Notes: generated by a model not told the origin, from the sequence alone. Positions 15,593-24,548 are shown, counted from the first letter of the stretch. The stretch: 64,000 bases of DNA from Desulfatiglans anilini DSM 4660 (GCF_000422285.1 NZ_AULM01000022.1:1-64000), one strand, 5' to 3'. Made by a program: numbers and translations.

Positions 15593-15715
15593 GATGGACT
15601 GCACCTATCCGCAGCCATAAACGCGGACGGGAAGGCGCCTTTCAAGCCACGGACATCCAAGTCCGGGCCGGGAACGAAAGGCCGGCAGCTTCGGCTGCCG
15701 CAATGCTACGGATGT

Positions 15716-15744
15716 GTCATAATGGATCGACCTTCAAACGTCAA
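15716..15744 (-). promoter_or_regulatory. Candidate promoter of the TonB-receptor operon
   Basis: On the minus strand TTGACG (15744-15739), a 17-nt spacer and TATGAC (15721-15716). Transcription would give a ~180-nt leader to the hairpin at 15533-15592, including a GGCAGC-CGAA-GCTGCC hairpin just after the start. Confidence 0.5.
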
Positions 15745-16250
15745 GCCATTTTGAGGGTTCATCCGAAGAGAAAAAGGCAGCGTGCATTTTAGAGAGGCTG
15801 CCGTTTGGATGAAATCTTCTCCCCTTAAAGGTCGACGAAGAAAGATCGCATGCGGGGGCTGAGAAATCCTGCAGGATGCGGCGAACAGGCGAGGTCTCCA
15901 TGAACGGAGACCGGGCCGGGCGTGCCGGGACCCCTGAGGACGCCTGCGGTTCAAGGGGTCCAACCTTTGGGTTGAATCTGGGAGGCAGGATCGTGCCGGC
16001 GGGGATTTCGCCCGCTGCAGGGCTCACGTCAGATCAGAACGATGCAGAAATAGGGGGAGCAGGGATAAGGATCGCGGCACGGTTCACGCACCCTGCCGGC
16101 CGATGTTTGCGTCCTCATCCGGGTTGTGCCACAATGTCCTGCGGACGGATCGGCCGCCGTATTCCGCCGCAACAGGGGCGGTGGACTCGCGCTCGAATGA
16201 GAAGCGGCGGGTTGGACGCATTTGGATCTTGGACTTTAGGAGGTCGGACG
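15745..16250. other. Intergenic region between divergent TonB-receptor and ZnuA-like genes
   Basis: This 500-nt stretch is GC-rich with long frames but no recognisable product. I see no clear metal-regulator palindrome or second promoter by eye. It ends with the strong ribosome-binding site of the ZnuA-like gene. Confidence 0.4.
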
Positions 16251-17153
16251 ATGAGGATGTCGACGTGGGCGGGGATGATCCTGGTTCTGGTTCTACTTCT
16301 GTCTTATGCAGCGGACCGGTCGCCGGTTCTTGCCGCTGAGCCGCTGAGGGTCTTCGTAAGCGTCATTCCACAGGGCTATTTTGTAAAGAGGATCGGGGGC
16401 GAGCGGGTGGAGGTGCATGCCATGGTCAAACCCGGCGCGAATCCGGCCACCTATGAACCTAAGCCGAATCAGATGGTTATGCTCGCCGGGACCCGGGTTT
16501 ATTTTGCTACGGGGGTCCCGTTCGAGGGTACGTGGCTCGGGCGGTTTGCTTCGATGAACCCCGGGATGCAGATCGTGCGCACCGATCGGGGCATCGAAAA
16601 GCGTTCGATGGAAGGTCATCGTCACGCGGATGAAAAGCCCGAGGCCGGCCATTCGTCCGAGGCCGGCAGGGATCCCCACGTCTGGCTTTCACCGCCGCTT
16701 GTCATGCTCCAGGCACGCCATATCCTAGAGGCCCTGATCCGGGAAGACCCTTCTGGAAGGACGGATTTTGAAGCGAACTACAAGCGGTTGATCCTCGACC
16801 TGATCGATCTCGATGCCGAGATTCGACATCTCTTCGCTGACAAAGGGGAAGGGGGGGCATTCCTGGTGTTTCACCCGGCATGGGGTTACTTCGGGGAGGC
16901 TTACGGCCTCCGGCAGATTCCTGTGGAGGTCGAGGGGAAGGAGCCCAAACCTTCCGAGCTCTCGCAATTGATCGACCATGCCCGGGAAGAAAAGATCACC
17001 GCCTTGTTTGTCCAGCCCCAGTTCTCTACCCGCAGTGCCCAGGTGATAGCGGAGGCGATCGGCGGGAAGCTGGTCGTCGCCGATCCGCTCGCAGGCGACT
17101 GGATGGCGAACCTGCGCCAGGTTGCGGAGAGTGTCCATGCGGCGCTGCCCTGA
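16251..17153 (+). CDS. ZnuA-like metal-ABC-transporter substrate-binding protein
   Basis: The 300-residue protein starts at ATG 16251 behind an ideal AGGAGGT. It has a signal peptide (VLVLLLSYAADRSPVLAA) and cluster A-I fold motifs: LRVFVSVIPQGYFVKRIGGE, VKPGANPATYEPKPNQM, RDPHVWLSPPLVM, FLVFHPAWGYFGEAYGL and VVADPLAGDW. A His-rich loop (EGHRHADEKPEAGH) is present. The first zinc ligand, His in the usual P-H-T-Y-E-P, is Ala here (PATYEP). The later His, His and Asp positions are kept. No permease or ATPase genes are adjacent. It may be an orphan zinc chaperone or serve the nearby import system. Confidence 0.85.
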   Translation: MRMSTWAGMILVLVLLLSYAADRSPVLAAEPLRVFVSVIPQGYFVKRIGGERVEVHAMVKPGANPATYEPKPNQMVMLAGTRVYFATGVPFEGTWLGRFASMNPGMQIVRTDRGIEKRSMEGHRHADEKPEAGHSSEAGRDPHVWLSPPLVMLQARHILEALIREDPSGRTDFEANYKRLILDLIDLDAEIRHLFADKGEGGAFLVFHPAWGYFGEAYGLRQIPVEVEGKEPKPSELSQLIDHAREEKITALFVQPQFSTRSAQVIAEAIGGKLVVADPLAGDWMANLRQVAESVHAALP

Positions 17154-17324
17154 GGACGGCGCATCGGCCTCCGTCCGACGTTTTTTGCAATCCATAGGAA
17201 TCACGCTGCAACCCCTTTCCGACACGGGATAGGACGGGGAGCAATCAAGCCGCCGGGTTGAGAAAGAAACCAAACATCCAAGAGATTCCAGGAGTGTGTC
17301 GGCTTTCTGCCTGCCTGGGGTTAT

Positions 17325-19433
17325 TCAAATGGATGTTGTTCGGGCCGGCCCCTTGGCCTCGCAGATCAGGACGCTGTGGGTGAGGACCAGGGTCGCCTCA
17401 GGGTGAGGCACAGGCTGCTGAAGGTCCTTTTCGGTGATGTCTTCGGGTGGGCGCCGCGAGGTGTCGACGGCCAGGAACCAGGTTTTTCCAGCCAGGGCGG
17501 GAAGCGGGACGCGCAGCGAGCGGGCCGACATGTTGCAGATGACGTGCACCGGCTCTTCTTCGGGCGTCATGCCGGCGAGGGTGAAGGCCAGGAAACGGCC
17601 CTCGGGATCGTTCCAGGACGGGTCGCTCCCGTCCGGCCCGTGCCAGGTGATGTCGGGGAGATCTTCCGGCCCGGCCGGGGCGCCGGTCAGGAAGCGCCTG
17701 CGCATGAGGGCGGGGTGGCGTTTGCGGAAAACGATCATCTCGCGGACGAATCGCAGCATGTCTTCGTTCGTGCGGGTGAGCTGCCAGTCGAGCCAGCCGA
17801 TGGGGTTGTCCTGGCAATAGGCGTTGTTGTTTCCCTGCTGGGAACGGAGGACCTCGTCGCCGGCAAGGAGCATCGGGACGCCTTGACTCAAAAGGAGGAT
17901 CGCCGCGAAATTGCGCGTCTGACGTCTGCGGAGGGAGAGGATGGCCAGATCCCTGGTGTCGCCCTCGCAGCCGCAGTTCCAGCTGAGGTTCTCCTCGGTC
18001 CCGTCCCGGTTGGCTTCTCCGTTGGCCTCGTTGTGCTTCCAGTTGTAGCTGACCAGGTCCTGGAGGGTGAAACCGTCATGGCAGGTGATGAAATTGATGC
18101 TGTTGATGGGAAGCCGGTCCCTCGGTTCGTAGAGGTCGCTGCTGCCGGAGACGCGGGTGGCGACTTCGCCGATGAGGCCGCCGTCCCCCCGTACGAACCG
18201 CCGGATGACATCCCGGTAACGGCCGTTCCATTCGGCCATGCGCAGCCCGGGAAAGGCGCCGACTTGATAGAGGCCGCCGGCATCCCATGCCTCGGCGATG
18301 ATCCTGGTCTGGTTGAGGACCTGGGAGAATTCGACGCCCCAGACGAACGGGGCGTTGCGCATGACCTGTCCGTCCTCCCCCCTGGTGAATACGCTCGCCA
18401 GATCGAACCGAAACCCGTCGACGTGCATTTCTTCGACCCAATATTCCAGGCATCGAATCAGAAAGAGCGATACGAGCGGGTGGTTGCAGTTGATGGTGTT
18501 GCCGCAGCCCGTGTAGTCTCGGTAGACGCTGCGGTCGCTGCGGTCGAGATGATAGAAGGCGTTGTTCCAGAAGCCCTTGAAGTTGATCATGGGGCCGTCC
18601 GCACCGCCCTCGGCGGTGTGGTTGAAGACCACATCCATGATGACGCCGATCTCGGCCTGGTGAAGCGCCTTGACCATGTCCCGGAAGTCCTTCAGATGGG
18701 ATCCTAGGTGCGGTGCGGTGCAGTACCCGGGGTGGGGCGAATAAAAGGAATGCGGGCTGTATCCCCAGAAGTTGTGGAGACCGCGCTCACGGGGGCCCTC
18801 GGGGATGTCCTGTTCGTCGAAGGCCATCACCGGCATCAGTTCTACATCCGTCACTCCAAGCGCTTTGAGATAAGGGATCTGCTCCACGAGGCCCGCAAAG
18901 GTACCCGGCTGCTTCACCTCCGATGAGGGGTGGCGGGTGAATCCTCCCACATGAGCTTCATAGATGACCGCCTTTTCAAGGCTGTGGTTCAGGGGTTCGT
19001 CACCCTCCCAGTCGTAGTCCGCCACATCGACTACGATGCCGCGCATGGCCGTGGCGGTGTTGTCTCCGGGGGCGGAGGCGCGCTGCCGGTCCCACAGGGC
19101 GTCCGATACCGCGACGGCCCAAGGGTCGACAAGGGATTTCCCGCCGTCGAAACGCAGCCCGGTGGCGGACGGGTTGCTCGGGCCGTCCGCGCGCCAGGTG
19201 TAGGCGGTGCCTGCCGGTAGGGCCTCGACGAAGACATGCCAGGTGAAATAGGTCCGGTTGATCTGCGGATCGAGTTGAATGACCTGAAAAGGCGCCCGGC
19301 TGAGGGCGTTTTCGAAAAGAAGCAGTTCTACGGCGTGAGCATACCGGCAGGGAAACGAGAAGTTCGTGCCCTCCTCCGAATATTGCATTCCAAAAGGGAA
19401 GCGTGAACCTGCACGCGTCCTGTATGGTTCCAT
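17325..19433 (-). CDS. glgX: Glycogen debranching enzyme GlgX
   Basis: The 702-residue protein is a GH13 isoamylase/GlgX-type enzyme that hydrolyses alpha-1,6 branches in glycogen or limit dextrins. An N-terminal CBM48-like domain (GMQYSEEGTNFSFPCRYAHA) precedes the catalytic barrel. Barrel motifs are GVIMDVVFNHTAEGG, VDGFRFDLASVF with the nucleophile Asp, IIAEAWDAGG with the acid Glu, and INFITCHDGFTLQDLVSYN. The start at 19433 (MEPYRTRAGS) fits the family better than the upstream ATG at 19481. It stands alone, divergent from the phosphofructokinase gene, consistent with glycogen-to-glycolysis flow. Confidence 0.92.
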   Translation of the reverse strand: MEPYRTRAGSRFPFGMQYSEEGTNFSFPCRYAHAVELLLFENALSRAPFQVIQLDPQINRTYFTWHVFVEALPAGTAYTWRADGPSNPSATGLRFDGGKSLVDPWAVAVSDALWDRQRASAPGDNTATAMRGIVVDVADYDWEGDEPLNHSLEKAVIYEAHVGGFTRHPSSEVKQPGTFAGLVEQIPYLKALGVTDVELMPVMAFDEQDIPEGPRERGLHNFWGYSPHSFYSPHPGYCTAPHLGSHLKDFRDMVKALHQAEIGVIMDVVFNHTAEGGADGPMINFKGFWNNAFYHLDRSDRSVYRDYTGCGNTINCNHPLVSLFLIRCLEYWVEEMHVDGFRFDLASVFTRGEDGQVMRNAPFVWGVEFSQVLNQTRIIAEAWDAGGLYQVGAFPGLRMAEWNGRYRDVIRRFVRGDGGLIGEVATRVSGSSDLYEPRDRLPINSINFITCHDGFTLQDLVSYNWKHNEANGEANRDGTEENLSWNCGCEGDTRDLAILSLRRRQTRNFAAILLLSQGVPMLLAGDEVLRSQQGNNNAYCQDNPIGWLDWQLTRTNEDMLRFVREMIVFRKRHPALMRRRFLTGAPAGPEDLPDITWHGPDGSDPSWNDPEGRFLAFTLAGMTPEEEPVHVICNMSARSLRVPLPALAGKTWFLAVDTSRRPPEDITEKDLQQPVPHPEATLVLTHSVLICEAKGPARTTSI

Positions 19434-19655
19434 CGCTCTTACCCCTTTGCGGGCGCTGGTGATTTCAGTCTGCAAGGACAATGGATTCTAAAGGGTCCGC
19501 GGCCGGCTGTCAAATGCTGAAGACGGCGGCGTGCGAAGCGGCCATGTCATCGTTCTTTCCAAAGGGGCGGGGCGGTGCTATACTCGTGCCGGGTTCGGAT
19601 GAACGAGTGAAATTCGGCATCGTTCGAAGAGGGTCTTCAATGCGGGGAGGGCTGG

Positions 19656-20945
19656 ATGACGAACACAGAATTGGACTTCACGATCCAGAAGCTCGGGGAG
19701 GGTGCCATGCCTTCCCCGATGGCGAATACCCAGTTCGTCAAAGACGAGCAGCATGTCGCTTTTCACCGGGATGCGCGCGATATCCTGGACTGCGTGGAAG
19801 CCGGTTTCGATCCGCCGCAGTTCGAACTGGCTGGGCCGCGTGAGAAGATCTATTTCGACCCGTGGAAGCTCAAGTGCGGGATCGTCACCTGCGGGGGCCT
19901 CTGTCCGGGGCTGAATGATGTCATCCGCGCCATCGTCCTTGGTCTCTTCTACCACTACGGCGTGCAGACCGTTTTCGGTTTCCGCTACGGCTTCGAGGGG
20001 TTGAGCTATCGCTATCACCATGTGCCGCTCGAACTGACCCCGGAGGGGGTCAAGAACATCCACAAGATGGGAGGGTCGATCCTGGCATCGTCCCGGGGGC
20101 CTCAGGACGTTTCCGAGATGGTCGACAATCTCGAGCGCATGAACATCGGGATCCTCTTTACCATCGGCGGGGACGGCACCCTGAGGGGCGGCATGGCCAT
20201 CGCCGAGGAGATCGAACGAAGAGGGCTGAAGATCGCCGTCATCGGTGTTCCCAAGACCATCGACAATGATATCTCCTATGTCCAGGCCTCCTTCGGTTTC
20301 GACACGGCCGTGTCGGAGGCGCGGATCGCGATCGATTCCGCCAACACGGAGGCGACAGGCGCCCGGAACGGGATCGGGCTCGTGAAGCTGATGGGGCGTG
20401 AGTCCGGTTTTATCGCTGCCTGGGCGACGATCGCGAGCAGCGACGTCAACTACTGCCTGGTCCCGGAGGTCCCGTTTACGCTGCACGGCTTCCTGCGCTC
20501 TCTCGAGGAGCGTATCGAACGGCGGGCGCATGCGGTGATCGTGGTCGGTGAAGGGGCGGGGCAGGAACTCATGCAGGCCACGGGGGAGCGGGATGCATCG
20601 GGCAACGTGCGGTTCAACGACATCGGGCTTTTCCTGAAAGAGAAGATCAACGACCACTTCAGGGGCCTAGGCGTCGAGGTGAATCTGAAGTACATCGATC
20701 CCAGCTACACCATCCGGAGCCTTCCAGCCAATCCGCGGGATTCCGCCTTCTGTCTTCTGCTGGGCCACCACGCGGTCCATGCGGGGATGTCGGGCCGCAC
20801 GAACATGCTCGTTGGCACATGGAAAGGCGAGTTTACGCATGTACCGCTCCGGATGGCCACTTCCAGCAGAAAAAAGATCAACCCTGACGGCCGCTTCTGG
20901 AGCACGGTCCTGTCCTCCACCGGGCAGCCGAGGGAAATGCTGTAG
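19656..20945 (+). CDS. 6-phosphofructokinase (mixed ATP/PPi-type sequence)
   Basis: The 429-residue protein belongs to the long PFK clade otherwise rich in PPi-dependent enzymes. It shows GGLCPGLNDVIRAIV, TIGGDGTLRGG, PKTIDNDISYVQASFGFDT, GIGLVKLMGRESGFIAAWA and the C-terminal PSYTIRSLPANP. The second Gly of GGDG is the residue seen in ATP-dependent PFKs (PPi enzymes have GGDD), while the Lys in PKTIDND is typical of the PPi clade. ATP dependence is therefore the better guess, as in trypanosomatid-like enzymes. GGGGAGGG precedes the ATG. It is divergent from glgX. Confidence 0.87.
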   Translation: MTNTELDFTIQKLGEGAMPSPMANTQFVKDEQHVAFHRDARDILDCVEAGFDPPQFELAGPREKIYFDPWKLKCGIVTCGGLCPGLNDVIRAIVLGLFYHYGVQTVFGFRYGFEGLSYRYHHVPLELTPEGVKNIHKMGGSILASSRGPQDVSEMVDNLERMNIGILFTIGGDGTLRGGMAIAEEIERRGLKIAVIGVPKTIDNDISYVQASFGFDTAVSEARIAIDSANTEATGARNGIGLVKLMGRESGFIAAWATIASSDVNYCLVPEVPFTLHGFLRSLEERIERRAHAVIVVGEGAGQELMQATGERDASGNVRFNDIGLFLKEKINDHFRGLGVEVNLKYIDPSYTIRSLPANPRDSAFCLLLGHHAVHAGMSGRTNMLVGTWKGEFTHVPLRMATSSRKKINPDGRFWSTVLSSTGQPREML

Positions 20946-21106
20946 CCTTCCTGTGCGGGAAATGGCCGCTTTCCGATGAGAACGTCGGTCGTCCAGGCTG
21001 ATTGCATGCAGACCGTCAGGGATTTTCCCCGCGACCGGGCGGCAACTACTCCCTTCCTCCACATTCTCGTCCGTAACGGCACGTTGTCCCCGAGACCGGG
21101 TGGCAA

Positions 21107-23677
21107 CTACGCTATCCAGATGCCCTCCAGATAAGAAGCTGTAAAATCCAGCATGATCCTCGGTTGATTGCTTTTCAGGTTCCAGGAGACGAAAGGCACC
21201 AGCTGGTCGGTGATGGCATCCTTTTCGAGCCCCAGATGGTCCGCGATCGCGGCGAGGGCCTGTCTCACCGTGGCGACCAGGACCTGGTCGAGCCGTGAAG
21301 CGGCGTTGACGGCCTTGAGCTTCGAGTTGCTCTGCAGCTCCGCCAGTGCCTCATCCCAGTGGATGGCTTCGATCTGACGGCGGAGGACGTAGCCGTTGCC
21401 GCGGTCCCGGATGATGAAGAGGATCGGGTTGACCTTCAGCCAGGCGCCCTTGATCTTGACGTCCTTGAAGGATGCTCCGATCCGTTCCAGCAGTTCGTTT
21501 TTCTTCTGCAGCCCCTCGATCTGGCGCGCCTGAACCCGTTCGATGATATAGGGTTCATTGTCGATGGCGATTTCTTTCAACCGGGTCGGGTCGAACCCGA
21601 GGTCCATGAGATCGCCGAGCGTCAGGGGGTCCGTGTAGGACTTGCCGCGCTCCTCGAGCCAGGCCATGAAGCTCGGCCGCCGGTAGTTCGGCAGGGCCTC
21701 GATTGCGCGGGCCGGGTCGTGGGTCAGATCGGACGGGAGGCGCGAGAGCAGGGCGAGCCGGCCCGCGCAGACAGGGCTCTTGTCCGCGAGTTCGCGCGGG
21801 GCGTAGCTCTTGATCTGAAGGTTCGCGATCTCCGGTGCCAGGTTGATCTGTCCGGCGGACTCGCCGCCCGTGTAGCCGATGAGTGAACCGATGCGGCGTC
21901 TGAAGGCGATGAATTTCGTGACGAAGCGGGTGAACATGAACCGCATGTAAACGGATGACTGCCTCGCATCGATCTCCGCCCCGAAATACGTGCACAGGGT
22001 CCGATAAAGAGTTTGGAACTCCTCCAGGGTGCGCCGCACCATGACCTCGTTGTCCCGTGCGTCGATGACGGCGCGCTTCCGGTTGAGGTGATAGAGGAGC
22101 TTCAGGAGCGCCGGCTTCAGATCGTGTTCTTTGAAGGCCGGCGGGATGAAGACCATGTAATTCGAGTCCTTTTCCAGGGCCGTCTCCCCGACGATGTCCG
22201 TGACGGGTTTCCAGGCTTGCTTCAGATAGATATCGTAGGTCGGGTCCTGATTGGGGATGATGTTGTCGAGGATCCCCAGGGCGGATTTCCCGGTCAGAAA
22301 AGCCCCGAAGTGTTCGAGAATGCGATTTCCCAGCCCCTTCCGGCGAAAGGGGGCGGCGACCTCCACGTAGACCAGGTAGTAGCAGGGGGCGGGTTTCTTG
22401 AGGTAGAGCATGTTGAGGCGCCCCAGGCTTTCGCCGGTTTCCGCTTTGATCTCGAGTTGATGGAAGCCGTTCTCGGAATCTCCCGGCCGTTGGCGGCTTA
22501 TCCGGCTGCCGGCGACGGTGGCGTCCACGAGGTCCCAGAGGTCATTGAAGAGATCGGCCACGATCGGGGCGTCCGGAAGCCCGCGGCGCATGCCTTCGTC
22601 GATCAACGCCACGAGGCTCAGACGTTCGGAGGCGCTGAGGGTTTTTTCGCCGATAGGCAGGCGAAGGGGGGATATCTGCCGGTGTTCTGCGGGGCTTGAA
22701 TCCGCATCGCGCCGGGGTTCGGGAATCGCTTCTTCCGCAGCGGCCCCCGGGCGGCAGGGGGAGGGCCCGGAGGCCACTTCCCTGGACCGTATGATCATCA
22801 GGCGGGAGAGGTCGTACATCACCTTGAAGGGCTGAATGTCCGTCAGACTACTCACGAAGCGCGCTTTATCGAGGGCGAGCGCCCCTGCACTCTCCCCGGC
22901 GGCGAGGCGGTTCACCATCTCCGTGTGGTATTCTTCGGCCGCCGCAATGGCCTTTGCAATGAATCGACCGGCCCCGCCGTTCACAACGCCGTTGTGGCTG
23001 AGGATCACCCGTTCGGCCTGCAGGGTCGCGAGCCTCCGGAGGCTTGCGCAGTATTGCCCCAGGGAAACGAAGTAATTGGGCCAGAAGATGTCCTTTTCGG
23101 GAAGGTAGAATCCGGCGGCGTCTCCGAGGGCGATCGTTTTTTCTTTTTGTTCGTAAAGCGACATGTGGCAGGGGGAATGACCGGGGGTGGCGATCGCCTG
23201 CCAGACGACGCCTTGACCGAGTTCGATGCTGTCTCCGTCGCGGATGATGATGTCCGCCTCGAAGCGGAAGTCGCGGAGCGACGGAGGCATGGCGGCAAGC
23301 TCCGCCTTGGCCTTCAGCAGTTGGGCGATGCCGAGGTCCACCAGGATGAATTCCCGCTGCAATTCGGGGGTGCTCAGGATCTCGGCGCCCGGAGCGCTGA
23401 CGACGAGTTTCAGATGCGGCCAGATCCGTTTGAGATATGGCACGGCCCCGATGTGGTCGGCATGGGTGTGGGTCAAAAAGACATATTCTATGCGGTTCGG
23501 ATCGATGCCGAGGCTAAGGATCTGTTCTGCGATGAGGGTCGAAGTGGGGCCTGTCCCCCCTTCGATGATCATTCCGGAGTCGCCCAGGGAGAGGTATACC
23601 GGAAAGGCCGGTATGCCAAGCTGAAACAGGTGGGGTGTCACGGCGATCGCGGGGTGCTCTTTGGGGTGGTCTTCCAT
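21107..23677 (-). CDS. Metallo-beta-lactamase / GNAT fusion with long C-terminal domain
   Basis: The 856-residue protein has three parts. Residues about 1-290 are an MBL hydrolase (GGTGPTSTLIAEQILSLG, VFLTHTHADHIGAVPYLKR, TPGHSPCHMSLYE, ALGDAAGFY, LSHNGV) with the HxHxDH metal site. Residues about 350-510 resemble a GNAT acetyltransferase (YVEVAAPFRRKGLGNRILEH). The last ~345 residues are unrecognised, helical and basic. The MBL part resembles glyoxalase-II-like hydrolases. The fusion may couple thioester hydrolysis with acyl transfer, but that is a guess. GAGGT precedes the ATG, and a possible attenuator lies ~100 nt upstream. Confidence 0.75.
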   Translation of the reverse strand: MEDHPKEHPAIAVTPHLFQLGIPAFPVYLSLGDSGMIIEGGTGPTSTLIAEQILSLGIDPNRIEYVFLTHTHADHIGAVPYLKRIWPHLKLVVSAPGAEILSTPELQREFILVDLGIAQLLKAKAELAAMPPSLRDFRFEADIIIRDGDSIELGQGVVWQAIATPGHSPCHMSLYEQKEKTIALGDAAGFYLPEKDIFWPNYFVSLGQYCASLRRLATLQAERVILSHNGVVNGGAGRFIAKAIAAAEEYHTEMVNRLAAGESAGALALDKARFVSSLTDIQPFKVMYDLSRLMIIRSREVASGPSPCRPGAAAEEAIPEPRRDADSSPAEHRQISPLRLPIGEKTLSASERLSLVALIDEGMRRGLPDAPIVADLFNDLWDLVDATVAGSRISRQRPGDSENGFHQLEIKAETGESLGRLNMLYLKKPAPCYYLVYVEVAAPFRRKGLGNRILEHFGAFLTGKSALGILDNIIPNQDPTYDIYLKQAWKPVTDIVGETALEKDSNYMVFIPPAFKEHDLKPALLKLLYHLNRKRAVIDARDNEVMVRRTLEEFQTLYRTLCTYFGAEIDARQSSVYMRFMFTRFVTKFIAFRRRIGSLIGYTGGESAGQINLAPEIANLQIKSYAPRELADKSPVCAGRLALLSRLPSDLTHDPARAIEALPNYRRPSFMAWLEERGKSYTDPLTLGDLMDLGFDPTRLKEIAIDNEPYIIERVQARQIEGLQKKNELLERIGASFKDVKIKGAWLKVNPILFIIRDRGNGYVLRRQIEAIHWDEALAELQSNSKLKAVNAASRLDQVLVATVRQALAAIADHLGLEKDAITDQLVPFVSWNLKSNQPRIMLDFTASYLEGIWIA

Positions 23678-23770
23678 AGTGATGGACCTCGAATAGGACG
23701 GTGTAGGGTTTTACGTCGATCTCGAACGGCGGTTCGGGAATTTCCCGGAAGATTCACCGCCGCAACGGCC

Positions 23771-23808
23771 AAAAAAAAACCGTGGGCACCTGGTGTGCCC
23801 ACGGTTTT
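23771..23808 (-). terminator. Strong terminator in the leader of the MBL-GNAT gene
   Basis: On the minus strand CCGTGGGCAC (23789-23780 complement arms with 23804-23795) forms a 10-bp perfect stem, extended by A-T pairs, with a 5-nt loop and nine T. It separates a good ribosome-binding site and tiny frame (23828-23854) from the coding gene at 23677, so it may act as an attenuator. Confidence 0.7.
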
Positions 23809-23827
23809 GAAAAACAGACAAGACCTG

Positions 23828-23854
23828 TCAACCCATGGGCACAGTCCACCTCCT
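23828..23854 (-). promoter_or_regulatory. Possible 4-codon leader frame with consensus ribosome-binding site
   Basis: AGGAGGT (23854-23848), 5 nt, then GTG CCC ATG GGT TGA (23842-23828). The GTGCCCATGG segment can pair with the terminator's CCGTGGGCAC arm. Translation of this mini-frame could therefore change which hairpin forms. The alternative is the end of an unrelated short transcript. Confidence 0.35.
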
Positions 23855-24152
23855 AAAATAAAAAAACAGCCCGGATTGACGATCCAATGTAGTCATCGAT
23901 AACCTTCTTCTCTTCACGACCGCGGCCCGCAACCTCGAAAGGAACCTTTTGGTGCCGCTCGCCGTCTTGCGATCCATCCCGGATCTTTTTTCGCGTTGCG
24001 ATGCTTCTGCGCGCTGGCTTACCGCGTCTTCGGCCGGAATCCAATCACCCCATCCCTCGAAGGTTCAAGGAAAGGGAATACCGCCCAGAGTAAACATCAT
24101 ATTTATGATCATCCAAAGGGGTTCGGTTTGTCAAGTTTTTTGAAGGGTCAAT
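23855..24152. other. Intergenic region upstream of the MBL-GNAT leader
   Basis: About 300 nt between the DUF1667 stop and the leader of the MBL-GNAT gene. It has no supported gene and no clear promoter by eye. Confidence 0.35.
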
Positions 24153-24548
24153 CTACCAAGCCGATTTTGAGCGTCGATCCTCCGCCACATGCCGCGTGGC
24201 GACAATGTTGCAGGCCGTTCCAGCAGGCGTCCGCAGCAGGACATCCCCGATACGGACGGGCGCGGTTACCCGAAGGGCCCGGATCGCTTGCATGACGCCG
24301 GTGATGCGGTCGAGCGGAATCGGGCTGTCCGTCCGCACGCTGACCAGGGGGAAGGCCCCGCTCTCGACCGCGATGCTGCTCGCGATGGTGCGGACGGGGT
24401 TGAGGAGTTCCTGCTCCGCCCAGGCAAGACCTTTATCGCAGGTGTGTCCGGAGACCTCCTTCACGACGACAGCCGGTGTCTCTTCATAAGCAATGGTCAG
24501 TTCGCAGCCGTTCGGGCAGATGACGCAGGTCAGCTGTTTTGTTTTCAT
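24153..24548 (-). CDS. DUF1667 redox-associated protein
   Basis: The 131-residue protein begins with a Cys cluster (QLTCVICPNGCELTI, then SGHTCDKGLAWA). The spacing suggests four Cys ligands for an Fe-S cluster or zinc. The body RITGVMQAIRALRVTAPVRI is typical of DUF1667. The family is almost always encoded after a two-gene FAD oxidase/NAD(P)-FAD oxidoreductase pair like the one here and is thought to be the third subunit of that glycerol-3-phosphate-dehydrogenase-like complex. It overlaps the upstream gene by ATGA, showing coupling. Confidence 0.85.
   Translation of the reverse strand: MKTKQLTCVICPNGCELTIAYEETPAVVVKEVSGHTCDKGLAWAEQELLNPVRTIASSIAVESGAFPLVSVRTDSPIPLDRITGVMQAIRALRVTAPVRIGDVLLRTPAGTACNIVATRHVAEDRRSKSAW

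Noticed and set aside
17376-18707. 443-codon plus-strand frame inside glgX
   Set aside because: Antisense shadow of a well-supported GH13 enzyme.
21027-21110. Short direct repeat (GACCGGGCGGCAACTAC and GACCGGGTGGCAACTAC)
   Set aside because: Only two imperfect copies 60 nt apart in a convergent gap, with no sign of an element.
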